Shown here one piece after another: positions 42,640 through 52,189 of a stretch of DNA of 64,000 nt. Positions within the stretch are counted from its first letter, which is position 1. Every line of letters begins with the position of its first letter. The translations under genes were made by a program, and so were the position numbers. The stretch spans positions 62,322,681 to 62,386,680 of the forward strand of contig OZ024827.1 of NCBI GenBank assembly GCA_964016985.1, written 5' to 3'. The notes beneath the pieces were generated by a model that was not told the origin of the DNA, searched no databases, and was given only the letters and a program-made list of their open reading frames with translations. Source of the DNA: Anodontia alba (taxonomy: Eukaryota; Mollusca; Bivalvia; Lucinida; Lucinidae).

Positions 42640-42905
42640 TGCTTTTATATTTACTGGTCCTTTGCGATCGTTGAGCCCATTATTTTAAACCGCTATGAGG
42701 GTCACTGATGAGGCCTGGTTGGCCGAGACTGGCAAGTCTGGAACAGGAAACTTCGACACGTCCGCTGTTTTCATTTTATGTGAGTGTTCGTAGTTCTAAA
42801 TGGTCCTTTTGGTATCTATTTATCTTCATTACAGCTAGTAATAGTGCTGTGTGGCGGACGTAAAACGTCTCCCTATTCTTCACTACAGTGTAGTTTATAT
42901 TTTTT
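42640..42905 (+). mobile_element. Hammerhead-bearing (retrozyme-like) repeat, copy 1
   Basis: Contains the ribozyme motif (42701-42742), then GCTGTTTTCATT, GTTCGTAGTTCTAAATGGTC, TTTATCTTCATTACAGCTAG, GTGCTGTGTGGCGGACGTAA and AACGTCTCCCT in the order seen at 62305-62450. The block TTACTGGTCCTTTGCGATCG before the motif belongs to the end of the preceding unit. Confidence 0.72.
42701..42742 (+). ncRNA. Hammerhead ribozyme motif 1 (probably inactive)
   Basis: GTCA, CTGATGA (42705-42711), stem II GGCC-TGGTT-GGCC, then GAGA (42725-42728) where the core needs GAAA, then stem III CT-GGCA-AG, then TC with the cleavage C at 42738. The A-to-G change in the conserved GAAA should abolish or strongly reduce self-cleavage. 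Stem I is weak (GTCA against TGGA). Confidence 0.7.
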
Positions 42906-43249
42906 TATCCTTTAGAAAATATAAATGAGCGCCGAGGCTCGCAAGTTTGACCCCTCTGCTGACTGACTCATTTATTGACAGTATATCAGGTTTGTTGTGG
43001 CCTGTCTCTTATCAGTAATAAGACTGAAGACCGAGACAGATCTTATTTGTACGTCTTAAAGTGCAAGATTTCACGAGAGTAAAACCAGATTAAGCCCCAT
43101 CCCTAACCCCAGCCCCTCCAAGACACTCACTTTCACCACAGTAGTTTTTCTGCTGATTGTTCCAAAATTAATCCTCATTTGAATGTCTCTCTGTTCGGTT
43201 GTGAGTTTTTACAAATGTACGTCAGTTACTACAAATGTACGTCGGTTGT
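42906..43249. other. Gene-free stretch
   Basis: Three or four direct copies of TACAAATGTACGTCGGTT run from 43210 into the next feature. No gene. Confidence 0.4.
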
Positions 43250-43580
43250 TGCACGTGTAGGCCTACTTCGGTTATTACAAATGTACATCGGCCAAGGCTT
43301 ATAATTCTACTAACGGGGCCATCAGCTCCCAGTATAGAGTACAAAACATGCTCTGTGCGGGTTGCCTATCATCTGACTGGCTTAGAATTGAGAATGATTG
43401 AGAAATGAGAGCTTATCAAGAATACAATCTTTTAGGGGAACTGTTATGATAAAAACTATCACCTGAGCATTACTTCATTAAATGTTTACAGAAATAATAA
43501 TTTGCACCCCAGCTGCCCAGTCAAATGCTGGTTATAACTTAGCATGCTGTGTAAATCTTTTGTCATTCAACATTTTGAGA

Positions 43581-43581
<1 letters not shown>

Positions 43582-43615
<34 letters not shown>

Positions 43616-43760
43616 CCAAAATACAAGTTTTGACATTTCATGCAAACTGTCTCCTTCGAAGACAGTTTGCATAAAATGACAAACCATTTTTGGACGGAAA
43701 TAAGCAGACAATATTATCAAATTGTTGTTTGCTGAATTTGCCCAGAGAGTGGTTAAGGTT
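43582..43760. mobile_element. Family K MITE, copy K3, with poly-T
   Basis: Poly-T (43582-43611) replaces the left side. The hairpin TTTTGACATTTCATGCAAAC pairs with its inverse. Right end GCTGAATTTGCCCAGAGAGT before GGTTAAGG. Confidence 0.65.
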
Positions 43761-43807
43761 CAAAGACCATAGTACAGATAATAAAATTTGAAATCACGTC
43801 TTAATCT

Positions 43808-44034
43808 GGGCCTAGTTGTTCAAAGCATCGTTAGCTTAACGAGCTTGTTAGTGGTCAAAATGTTACCTGTTCTAGTAAGTACAACAGCTAATTAAGGTAT
43901 TTTTGCTGAAAATGTGAGTAGCTTTTGCAAATGCATTTTTTCAGCAAAAATATTAGCGCATATGCAATATTTCATGATCAAAGTTTTAACGATACGTTAA
44001 CTAACGACATAGTTAGTGTTGAACAATGGGCCCA
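43808..44034. mobile_element. Family M palindromic MITE, copy M2
   Basis: GGGCCTAGTTGTTCAAAGC to GTTGAACAATGGGCCCAG, with GTTAGCTTAACGAGC and GTTAACTAACGACAT. The apex hairpin is partly deleted compared with M1. Confidence 0.75.
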
Positions 44035-44190
44035 GATCTTCTTAGTTTGAAGCAAGGGTTATACAAACACATTAACGCTAATCACTGCTGGAGTGAGCTA
44101 GCCAGGGAGATGGAACTTTCCTCCTGTAAGTCGTTTCAAAGCTCATAGCCCCGTTAGTAGAATTATATGTCTCTGACGTCGGTTAATGCA

Positions 44191-44626
44191 AAATTGTTTA
44201 TTCTTTACTTCATTAGCTCTTTCTCCTTAGGTACTTCGGAAAGCTGTGTTTCATGATTCTGGCCTGCCTTGGTAACTTCATTTATGTTTTTGTTTGTAAG
44301 GTAAATGCCACCTCAGTTTTATGCAGATTGTCGATTATTTAAAAAAAAATCGGATGTTTTAGCACACATTTGCATAAAAAAACGAGTGCTTATACTTTAC
44401 CCTTTGAGCGCCTTTGCGTGACCACACACATCTGTGTCTGTTTGTGTTTGTGTTTGATCAATATGACAACTTGCTGTATTTAGATCAGTTTCATAGTAAC
44501 CACATGGTGTTGGCACATAATAATTTGGTGTCACTATATGTGGACAAGGGTAAACGTATATAGTAAGCCACGTATGGCCTTGACCTACATTTAACTGTTG
44601 ACTGAACATAGAAAAATCTAGAGAAT
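44191..44626. other. Gene-free stretch
   Basis: No feature seen. Confidence 0.3.
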
Positions 44627-44905
44627 CATCACGAAAACATCCCTATATAATTTTGACCCCCTTAAACCCCACTTTTATATAGTAAAACTGGGGTTTACAG
44701 GGGTATACATTATTTTTCTTATTTCTGCTCAAAATCATAGATTGTGGGTACCCGTTAGAACCGCCTCGCCGAGGCGGTTCTAACGAGTACCCACAATCTA
44801 TGTTTTGAGCAGAAATATGAAAAATTTTAGAGTTTTTTATCTGAAAATTTTCAGTTTTTGGAGGTGAAATTTTCAATATATTTGAATAGGCGTGTTTTCG
44901 TAATG
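44627..44905 (+). mobile_element. Family A MITE, copy A10
   Basis: CATCACGAAAACATCCC to GGCGTGTTTTCGTAATG with a perfect apex GAACCGCCTCGCCGAGGCGG. Close to the family consensus. Confidence 0.93.
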
Positions 44906-45094
44906 ACATGCATTCTGGTCCGTTTTGCACGAGGATACCTTCCCTATTACATACACATTTTGGAATTCAAGGAGACGATGCATCGATAGATCATATGATT
45001 TGTGATGGTACTGTATCGTGGTACTGATTGTTAGTTTTGATACTTCGTGACAACTACATAATGCAAACTGATATATGAAAAGGCTTTTAATTTT

Positions 45095-45401
45095 TACCAA
45101 ACTCTGGGCTAATTCAGCAGATGACATGGTATTTTTTTTTCTTATTTTTCCCAGAATATAGGCTCTGACATTTCATGCAAAGGAGACAATTTGCATGAAA
45201 TGTCAAAGCCTATTTTCTGGAAAAAAATAAGACAAGTATTTGTGATCTGCTGATGTTTTGTTGTTTTTTTTGTTTTGTTTTTTTGTTTTTGTTTTTTTTT
45301 TTGTTTTTTGGGGTTTTATTTGTTTTTGTTTTTTTGTTTTTTTTTTTTTTTTTTGTTTTTTTTTTGTTTTTTTTTTTGGGGGGGGGGTTACCCAGAATGC
45401 T
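45095..45401. mobile_element. Family K MITE, copy K4, with internal T/G tract
   Basis: Left CTCTGGGCTAATTCAGCAGA and right TTACCCAGAATGCTAAACAT before TTAA. The GGCTCTGACATTTCATGC hairpin is intact. A T/TTTG tract ending in G10 (45247-45389) fills the space before the right TIR. Confidence 0.7.
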
Positions 45402-45817
45402 AAACATTAACACGATATTCGTATATTTTGTGACCAATTCAGATAAACCAACAGGGTTAAAGTATCATGATACAGTATAGTATCGGACAGTTGATATCAT
45501 GATAATATCGTGATTCGTTTTGCTGATGATAACTAACTCTAAAAGTGACTATCAAGTCTGTTTGCATTTGGAGAACACAACAAGTTCTCCGTGTTCATAA
45601 GATACGGTGAGATGTGCTTGAGAAATTGTTGTTTCGCAGTAACCTATATACAGCCACTGACAAACTATAAAAAAAAACATGACAGAATATTTTCTTTAGC
45701 AGCATTTGAGTTAGAATATTTCTCAAGCCGGGATAGGAGATACAAACAATGTGGCAAATTATATGAGAAGAAACGTCAAAAAAATACAATGAAATTTACT
45801 CGGAGATAATTTATAAC

Positions 45818-45909
<92 letters not shown>

Positions 45910-46433
45910 ATGTGTGTGTGTGTGTGCGTGTGTGTGGTGTTTAAGATAGTGTATTCTGAACAAATCCTAAAAATTTCTTGATCTTCGATTTACGAACTCT
46001 TGGAATGTGTATATAATTCGAGGGTAAATCCGTCAAATACCGACATTTGAAATCTGATTCAATGTCTGCCTTCAACTCTTAAGAAAAGAACAGGTAAAGC
46101 AAAAAATAGTGCTTTCAAAGAGATTGTCCAAAGCACACAAAACGGAATACTGCTGTGGATCGCTACGAGTCATCATCTTTGTTTCATCACAATGATTTAA
46201 TTTGATTTACACATTTTCGCTGTGATAGTTCATTGAGTTAAGGAGCCTCTGTGTGAGCTGAATAATCATTTTGTTCTTTTTTTTACAATATTTGAACCTA
46301 TGGTGCAGATTTGGTACCGGTAAAATCAATTTAAACGCCCTGGCTGGTAGTTTTTTGCTACTGACCGTTTTAGGCGGTGGTGCTGGTGTTGTTAGCTCTT
46401 TGTGTGGCCTTGTGGCTGCTTGCTGTGGACCTT
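45402..46433. other. Gene-free stretch with (TG)n
   Basis: Only the long TG microsatellite at 45821-45937 stands out. A 72-residue frame at 45591 has no domain. Confidence 0.45.
45821..45937. repeat. (TG)n microsatellite
   Basis: More than 55 TG units with three interruptions near the end. Confidence 0.98.
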
Positions 46434-46836
46434 TTTGGATCGAGTGTTAGCAATCGGGCCAGAGTAAACAAACGGCAAAATTTCCTTAAGGTATTTCTTC
46501 ATGTGATTATCATTGACCAATATAATTAAACCGCACATTAAACGAAATCCAGGCAACGGTTATTTATAGCCACGCTATTCTTGTCGCTGTGACGTCAAAG
46601 CGCTGCTGATTGAGGGTTATGTGCAAAACCTGGACTGGGACATTTAAGACATTGGCAAACAGTGCAGACCCAGATCAGATTCCGCAGAACGCGGCATCTG
46701 ATCGGGGTCTGCACTGTTTGTTGAAATTGCAGGAAGTTAAGATTGGATAAAACAAACGTAAGTCCTCGTTCAGGACCATTTTCTCAGCCTACACTCAAGA
46801 GACAATCAACCCAACAGTGCTGTCAGTACTTTGATT
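46434..46836 (-). mobile_element. Family F element, copy F4
   Basis: Inverse orientation. Contains CCAAT-type text ATTGACCAATATAATTAAAC, TTATTTATAGCC, TGTGACGTCAAAG (perfect CRE), the GCAAACAGTGCAGACC hairpin and the end AGTGCTGTCAGTACTTTGAT. Confidence 0.75.
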
Positions 46837-46924
46837 CATATTTTGTTCCTGTTGTGTTAACTGTCTAGTCCTGTGGACAGACACTGTGTTGGGGAGGAGA
46901 GAGCTGGTTTCTTTGCTTTTCTTT

Positions 46925-47057
46925 CATAAAAAAGGCTTTGACATTTCATGCAAATTGCCTCCCCAGGAGGCAATTTGCATGAACTGTCAAAACCTATCTT
47001 CTAAAAACAAAATTCAAAATGCCGTCTGCTAAAATTTTCACCTAGAATGTTTTAGCG
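46925..47057. mobile_element. Family K MITE, copy K5
   Basis: Hairpin GGCTTTGACATTTCATGCAA with CTCCCCAGGAG apex; right end CCGTCTGCTAAAATTTTCAC, CTAGAATGTTTTAGCG before TTAA (47058-47061). The left TIR is lost. Confidence 0.65.
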
Positions 47058-47261
47058 TTAAAGAAACATTTCATATCGAGCACGCTTTTTAATTCAAAAC
47101 CTATTCCATTGGGAACTAAATGCACAGCTTTTATTGTTTTGAAAGTAGGAAAACAATGCATTAATGACAGTTTTAAAAAGCGAACAACTGCAATCATATT
47201 GAAGTAAGAATGGTGCGTACTCACCGAGTTAAAAGAAATGGAGACACTTTCAGGGGGAGGT

Positions 47262-47380
47262 AACTCTGCCCCTTTATGAAAAAGGCATCTACTTTACAAG
47301 GAAATATTTTTCTCCGAGAGGGAGCATGTTATTTCCTTACAGAAATCACCCTTTTTCAGAAGGGGATTGTTTGCACAAAA
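47262..47380. repeat. Family O hairpin unit
   Basis: AAGGAAATATTTTTCTCCGA with pair GGGAGCATGTTATTTCCTT and the edge CCCTTTTTCAGAAGG. Confidence 0.6.
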
Positions 47381-47470
47381 GTACACAGAGAGCCATTTAA
47401 GTTGTCTCCCTTGTGAAAAATGGCGGCTAAATTTCCAGGATTATCCGGTCATCCGGTTATCCGGTTTCTG

Positions 47471-47513
47471 TTTTTTGTTGTTGTTGTTTTTTTTTTTTTT
47501 TTTTTTTTTTTTT
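47471..47513. repeat. Poly-T run
   Basis: Mostly T with TTTTG units. Follows a short CCGGTTAT/CCGGTCAT tandem at 47440. Confidence 0.95.
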
Positions 47514-47605
47514 GTTTTGTTTTGTTTTGATGTTTTAATTAATGTTATTCCACAGAACACAAGAAAAAAGAAGTCGAAATTTTCATCATACCGTCACTTG
47601 ATTAA

Positions 47606-47915
47606 AGTTTCCATATTCCTCAAAAATAGACATTTTATTATCCAAGAAAGGTTTAATAAATTGTGGCAACTGACAGCCTGTAAAATTTCAGTTAGTCTCT
47701 CGTTCTTAAACTGGATCAAAAATGGCATGATTTTTTATCGTATCTCTGAATTAATGTTGTCAACATTAATTCAGTGATACAATAAAACCTTATTCCATTT
47801 TTTATCCAGTTGACTAACTGAAATTTTACAGGCTCTCTAATGATTATATTAATACCATATGTATCAATTTACTAAACCTTTCTTGGATAAACAATGTCGG
47901 AGGAATATGGAGCCT
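47606..47915. mobile_element. Family W TTAA-type palindromic element, copy W2
   Basis: TTAA at 47602-47605 and 47916-47919. Ends AGTTTCCATATTCCTC and GAGGAATATGGAGCCT. Arms TGTAAAATTTCAGTTAGTC and ATTAATTCAG... pair as in W1. Confidence 0.83.
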
Positions 47916-47919
47916 TTAA

Positions 47920-48334
47920 TTACAGAAATTTTCGATCAGTTCTCATATGTCTAAATGGTCAGCGTAAGCCATATTTATTACTGCTTTATGAAGTTAACAT
48001 TCTTTCAAATACTTCCATCTTCTTTAACACACAAACGTCCGCACGGCAGGGCGTTAAATTATCACCCTCATATCGCCCAAATCATATTTAATAGCAATAT
48101 TCAGCTAAAATAATTAACCCTTTGTTTGAAAGTTGCACTTAAGTGCAATTAATACATCAGACGGTCGGAAGAATACTGTTGTCTTTCACCTCATATGGGC
48201 TGCTTCAAGCGAAAAAGTGCCTTCGAACATGCGCAAAATGTGCACCTTTCAGATCAACCTGTGTATGCGTAAAGTATCATTGGGACCTATGCTTTCCATT
48301 AATATATTCTATAGTATACAATTATTATGTTAAC
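47920..48334. other. Gene-free stretch
   Basis: Short frames without domains. No repeat partner seen. Confidence 0.35.
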
Positions 48335-48413
48335 GGACAGTGAAGGCCCTGATCAGACTGTGCTGATGCGCAGGCTGATCTGGGCCTTCGCTGTCTGCCC
48401 ATGCCCGAAGCCA
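48335..48413. repeat. Family N hairpin, copy N6
   Basis: GACAGTGAAGGCCCTGATCA, GACTGTGC and the inverse GCGCAGGCTGATCTGGGCCT ending CGCTGTC. Confidence 0.7.
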
Positions 48414-48801
48414 TGTTTTCGCATGAAACGACCCATATGACGTTTTGGGAATTGATCGCGCCGAAGTCGCTCTTCTTAGTGCTAAGATATGTTATTTGCG
48501 CTTGTGTCTGCTGACAAAGATGGAATGATTATATTTCCAAATAATTTCAATTCCGATAATTTGCTCTTTGCGATACGATAATTATACTCAAAGCCCTAGA
48601 AGGATGGAAATAACGTAAATTGGCTAAAACTGTTTATGACAAACTTCTGATAATCTCAATGCTTTATGTGTTCTCGCACTTTCCTAAGACCATGTAGGCC
48701 AATGTTCAGATAATTCTGTTTAGTCGGCTTCAACCGGTCTGTTAATCATCAGTGATAAAATGACAAGCTAATACTTTACAAAAGAGGGCAAATCCAAAAA
48801 A
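48414..48801. other. Gene-free stretch
   Basis: No feature seen. Confidence 0.3.
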
Positions 48802-49194
48802 TATCAAAGTACTACAGCACTGGTGGGTCGATTGTCTCTGAGTGTAGGCTGGGAAAATGATCCTGAACGGGGACTTGAGACTTTCTTTTAATCCTTAACT
48901 TCCTGTATTTTAAGCAAACAGTGCAGATCCTGATCACACGCCGCGTTCTGTGGCATCTGATCTGGGTCTGCTCTGTTTGCCAGCGTCACAGTCCAGATTA
49001 TACAGATAACCCTTTTTACACTGCACTCTGACGTCACAGCCACAAGAATAGCGCGGCTATAAGTAACCGTTACCTGGATTCCGTCTAACGCGCGGTTTGA
49101 TTACATTGGTCAATGATAATCACGTGGACAACTACCTTAAGGAAATTTGGGCGTTTGTATACTATGGCTAGGTTGTGAACAATCGACCCAAAAA
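48802..49194 (+). mobile_element. Family F element, copy F5
   Basis: ATCAAAGTACTACAGCACTG, GTGGGTCGATTGTCTCTGAG, the core hairpin, CTGACGTCACAGCC (perfect CRE), CATTGGTCAATGATAATCAC followed by GTG (E-box CACGTG), end CAATCGACCCAAAA. The best-preserved copy. Confidence 0.8.
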
Positions 49195-49491
49195 TCGCAT
49201 ATCACAAATCACACCACAAAATATGAACTTCATCGGAAACCGACTAAACAAACAAGAGGAAACCGCAACAGAAACGCGCCTTGCAACAGTCAACTGCCCA
49301 GCTGTTGTGTATGTGTGTATTGGGCTTACACCTGGTTTTAATTGCCCGAAACATCACCCTGAATCCAGCTACCCATAATTATTCGGTCCGCGTTAGGAAT
49401 CCTTAACTCGTCCGTGGATCACTCAGAAAATCATATAGATTAACTGTTCAACACTATAATAAAACAAAGATGAGGACTCGATTACAGCTGA
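49195..49491. other. Gene-free stretch
   Basis: No feature seen. Confidence 0.3.
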
Positions 49492-49775
49492 CTGCTGGGG
49501 GTAGTTGGATGAGGCAAAGGTGTCGTGTATCTTGCGTCCAACTGATACTGGCTTACAATTTGACAAGGCCTGCTGTCCTTGTAGCAGGTAAGGGTTAAGG
49601 GTGAATGTTTTTATTTCTTCTGCTTCTTCACTTTCATTCATTTTCCTCTTTCTCCCCTGTCCCTCTCTTTCATTTCCTCTACTATCTCTTCTATCTCTCT
49701 TCTCCATTTCTCTGGGACACGGCACAAAATGACCCACAAGGGTTACGTATCGTTAAACCCCAATACAACTGACTG
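49492..49775 (+). mobile_element. Retroposon 3' end, family S copy 2
   Basis: Matches 9185-9478: GGCAAAGGTGTCG, CGTCCAACTGATACTGGCTT, CTTGTAGCAGGTAAGGGTTA, CT-rich tract, ACAAAATGACCCACAAGGGT, TACGTATCGTTAAACCCCAA. Confidence 0.55.
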
Positions 49776-49897
49776 CCAGTGCTTATAATCTCAACTCTGA
49801 TTTTACATTTCGTCCCGATATTCTGACATAGTACAAATGGGGTTTCCAACTCTACTTGCCATTTGCTCTTCAATACATAAATCAACTCTTAAGTCAT

Positions 49898-50145
49898 ATA
49901 TATTATAAAAGGAAACGACCCTTTAGAGCAATGAACACAAGTCTTCTGGGACAGACTTTCTAGTTTCGGCCAAATAGGCATCATCAGTGACCCTCATATA
50001 ACTTTTTTCAAAAATCCCGAAATGTGCTCATTGATCATAGAGGACCAGAAAATATCAATTATACAACAGGGAAGTACGGGGAAATATTTTACGGCGAACA
50101 CACGGCACTACGCTCGTAACACCAGACTATTCTATCGGAATGTTT
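49898..50145 (-). mobile_element. Hammerhead-bearing (retrozyme-like) repeat, copy 3
   Basis: On the minus strand: CTGGTGTTACGAGC, GTGTTCGCCGTAAAAT, CCCGTACTTCC, ATATTTTCTGGTCCTC, GATCAATGAG, CGGGATTTTTGAAA, the ribozyme, then GTGTTCATTGCTCTAAAGGG. This order equals the unit at 62305-62610. Confidence 0.72.
49946..49992 (-). ncRNA. Hammerhead ribozyme motif 3 (intact core)
   Basis: Minus strand: stem I GGGTCA, CTGATGA (49987-49981), stem II GCC-TATTT-GGC closed by a T/C mismatch, GAAA (49967-49964), stem III CT-AGAA-AG, TC with cleavage C at 49954, then TGTCCC completing stem I. All conserved core nucleotides are present. Very short stem III is known in metazoan type I hammerheads of retrozymes and Penelope-like elements. 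Confidence 0.8.
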
Positions 50146-50161
50146 CTAGACCAGTGCAATA

Positions 50162-50514
50162 CAGTCGAATCTCGATATCTCGACTTCGCTTAGCTCGAAT
50201 AACCGCTTATCTCTAAGTGAAAATCTGGTCCCTGTTTGAACATGGAAATCTGACAACAGGTAACAAAATATTGTGGAAAAGAGGAGAAATTGCTCCTTAA
50301 GGAGCAATTTCTCCTCTTAAGGAGCAATTTCTCCTCTTTTCCACAATATTTTCAATATATCTCTAACTTGAGAAGTCAAATTACATATTCATTTGTGAAA
50401 TGTGGATGTCCAATTTATTTCTTCCTCAATTCTGCAAATCTAATCTGTCGAGGTACGGATATCTCGAAGTATTTCAGAGAATCCCTTGGACTTCGAGATA
50501 GTGAAACTCGACTG
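50162..50514 (-). mobile_element. Family B MITE, copy B5
   Basis: TA at 50160-50161 and 50515-50516. TIRs CAGTCGAATCTCGATATC and the inverse. GGAGCAATTTCTCCTCTTAA is duplicated at the apex. Confidence 0.87.
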
Positions 50515-50715
50515 TATTAGGCAAGGTTGGTTTGTTTTATCGGTAACATACATAGAAGCATGTAAAAACAACAAAGCAGTCACGGATGTCCAGTATCAAG
50601 TCGAATCACAGATCTTGAGTGTACAGAATGCATATGTCTGCGTATCTGTACAATAAAATTTGAAGATAGCCGACTGTTCAGAATGCAACCTGACCGCACT
50701 AGATGGGGTTTGATA
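50515..50715. other. Unassigned
   Basis: No feature seen. Confidence 0.3.
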
Positions 50716-50830
50716 TCCTAGCGGGCATACAATGTTGAAACAGCGTCTTTTCAACGTCGATTCAACGTCAAGGGTGTTCAAATCAACGTTCAAACGACGT
50801 TGATTCGACGTTGTGTGCCTGCTTGGATGG
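50716..50830. repeat. AACGTCG-rich palindromic repeat, copy 1
   Basis: Alternating TTCAACGTCGATTCAACGTC and AACGACGTTGATTCGACGTT give an inverted-repeat cluster bounded by GCGGGCATACAATG and TTGTGTGCCTGC. Confidence 0.65.
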
Positions 50831-51429
50831 GGATGGGGGTGGCGATTCAAAGAACGGAGTACGGCTGACATCTTCATTATTTTCATGTCTGTCTTTAATA
50901 ATTTCAAAAATGGTACATATTTTTATTAGGTCTACTGAATGAAGAATGAAACAATTTATAAAACTGACATGTTGAAAAATCCATTTTCCGTCTAGACAAA
51001 AACTATTGCTAAAATAAAATTTATCTTTTCTGATATAAAATTAAATCGTCGACTCAAGAGCAGAGAAATCTTGTGTATCAAGTCATTACTGATATAAAGA
51101 AAGGATAATACAAATATAGACGGCAGTCCTGATTCTAATTAAAACACTCTCAAACAATAAAACAACGACTTCAGAATTTCCTCGCCTTTCTCTTGATCAC
51201 GTGACATGCGATCAGATGGTATCGTAGTTTAGTTTTACACTGCAGCAGACGTAATTGCCAGACGACATTTGATAAATGAAACATGACAAAATGACGCTTG
51301 TTTAGAATGCGGACAGCGAAGACCCCGATGCATCCACGCAGTCTGACCAGCGCCTTTCACTCTTCGATTACAGATTCAATTGGATTGTGTCTACCGTGTG
51401 TATCAATGTATATATATTTAGATGCTACA
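50831..51429. other. Gene-free stretch
   Basis: Only a family N fragment near 51305-51350 (CAGCGAAGACC). Confidence 0.35.
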
Positions 51430-51540
51430 AACCCAACAAACACATGACGTCTATACAACGTCGCCTCAACGTCGATGCAACGTCATGACGTTGCATCGAC
51501 GTTGAGACGACGTTGTATAAACGTTATGTGTCCGGTGGGA
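51430..51540. repeat. AACGTCG-rich palindrome, copy 2
   Basis: Near-perfect: CTATACAACGTCGCCTCAAC and GTCGATGCAACGTCATGACG pair with their inverses. Outer CCCAACAAACACAT / TATGTGTCCGGTGGG. Confidence 0.75.
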
Positions 51541-51838
51541 ATGCTCGTAACGCTCGTTACAACGACAGCATTTGTTCCAAAAGACGTTGCCATTAAAATG
51601 AATTTGTTGTTGTAGAGAATACTTAATGAGCAGATTGATATGTAAGAAAGGTCTTGTTTTGATCTTTTTCCACATACAACACATGTTTTTGGATATTTGA
51701 TAGAATCACCTTAATGAGGCGTTTCTAACAAATATTCACAACATATGCTTATTTAAAGCATTAAATACAATGGTTTTTCGTGCCGGTCAAATTATCATTA
51801 TAACGAATTTTGTCGTTGTATCGAGGAAGGTTGACTGT
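51541..51838. mobile_element. Family DD pogo-like MITE
   Basis: Right end GTATCGAGGAAGGTTGACTG then TA. The left end is diverged (CTCGTTACAACGACAGCATT). The interior holds a worn copy of the A/C apex (TAGAATCACC...GAGGCGTTTCTAAC) between ACATGTTTTTGG and CACAACATATGC. Confidence 0.5.
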
Positions 51839-51896
51839 ATATATTCGGATGCTCGTAATATGTCTTTACTTGGCAAGCAACCTACAATCATACGTT

Positions 51897-51989
51897 TGTT
51901 TTTCTGTTTTTATTTTTGTTTTGTTTTATTTTTTTTTTTGTTGTTTTTTTTTTTTTTTTTTTTTGTCTTTTTTTTTTTTTTTTTTTTTA
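51897..51989. repeat. T-rich low-complexity tract
   Basis: T-runs with TTTTG units. Confidence 0.95.
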
Positions 51990-52009
51990 AGTCTAAACTT
52001 CTCTTATAT

Positions 52010-52189
52010 GTAATTGGTATGCTTTTCAGATATGGTTGTACATTTACATTGTTTTATCTGTATACCTTGTATGTATATTATAGAGAATTGTATTTTAATG
52101 TTTTATGGAGGGCCACAAGGTAGATTAGTTATTGTAACTAATTGTGTCACCCTCCTTAAACAATGTATGAATAAAATTTAAAAATAAAA
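52010..52189 (+). repeat. Possible LINE 3' end
   Basis: AATTGTATTTTAATG, GGAGGGCCACAAGG, AACTAATTGTGTCACCCTCC, then ATGAATAAAATTTAAAAATA. A short hairpin plus AATAAA before an A-rich repeat resembles non-LTR element tails. No coding part found. Confidence 0.3.

Larger units (their letters stand above)
43250..44190. mobile_element. Possible ~0.9-kb element with 26-bp inverted repeat
   Basis: ATAATTCTACTAACGGGGC at ~43301 and its inverse GCCCCGTTAGTAGAATTAT at ~44148, with partial match continuing to AGCT. It encloses a K hairpin and M2, which look like later insertions. No coding frame; ends not fixed. Confidence 0.35.
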
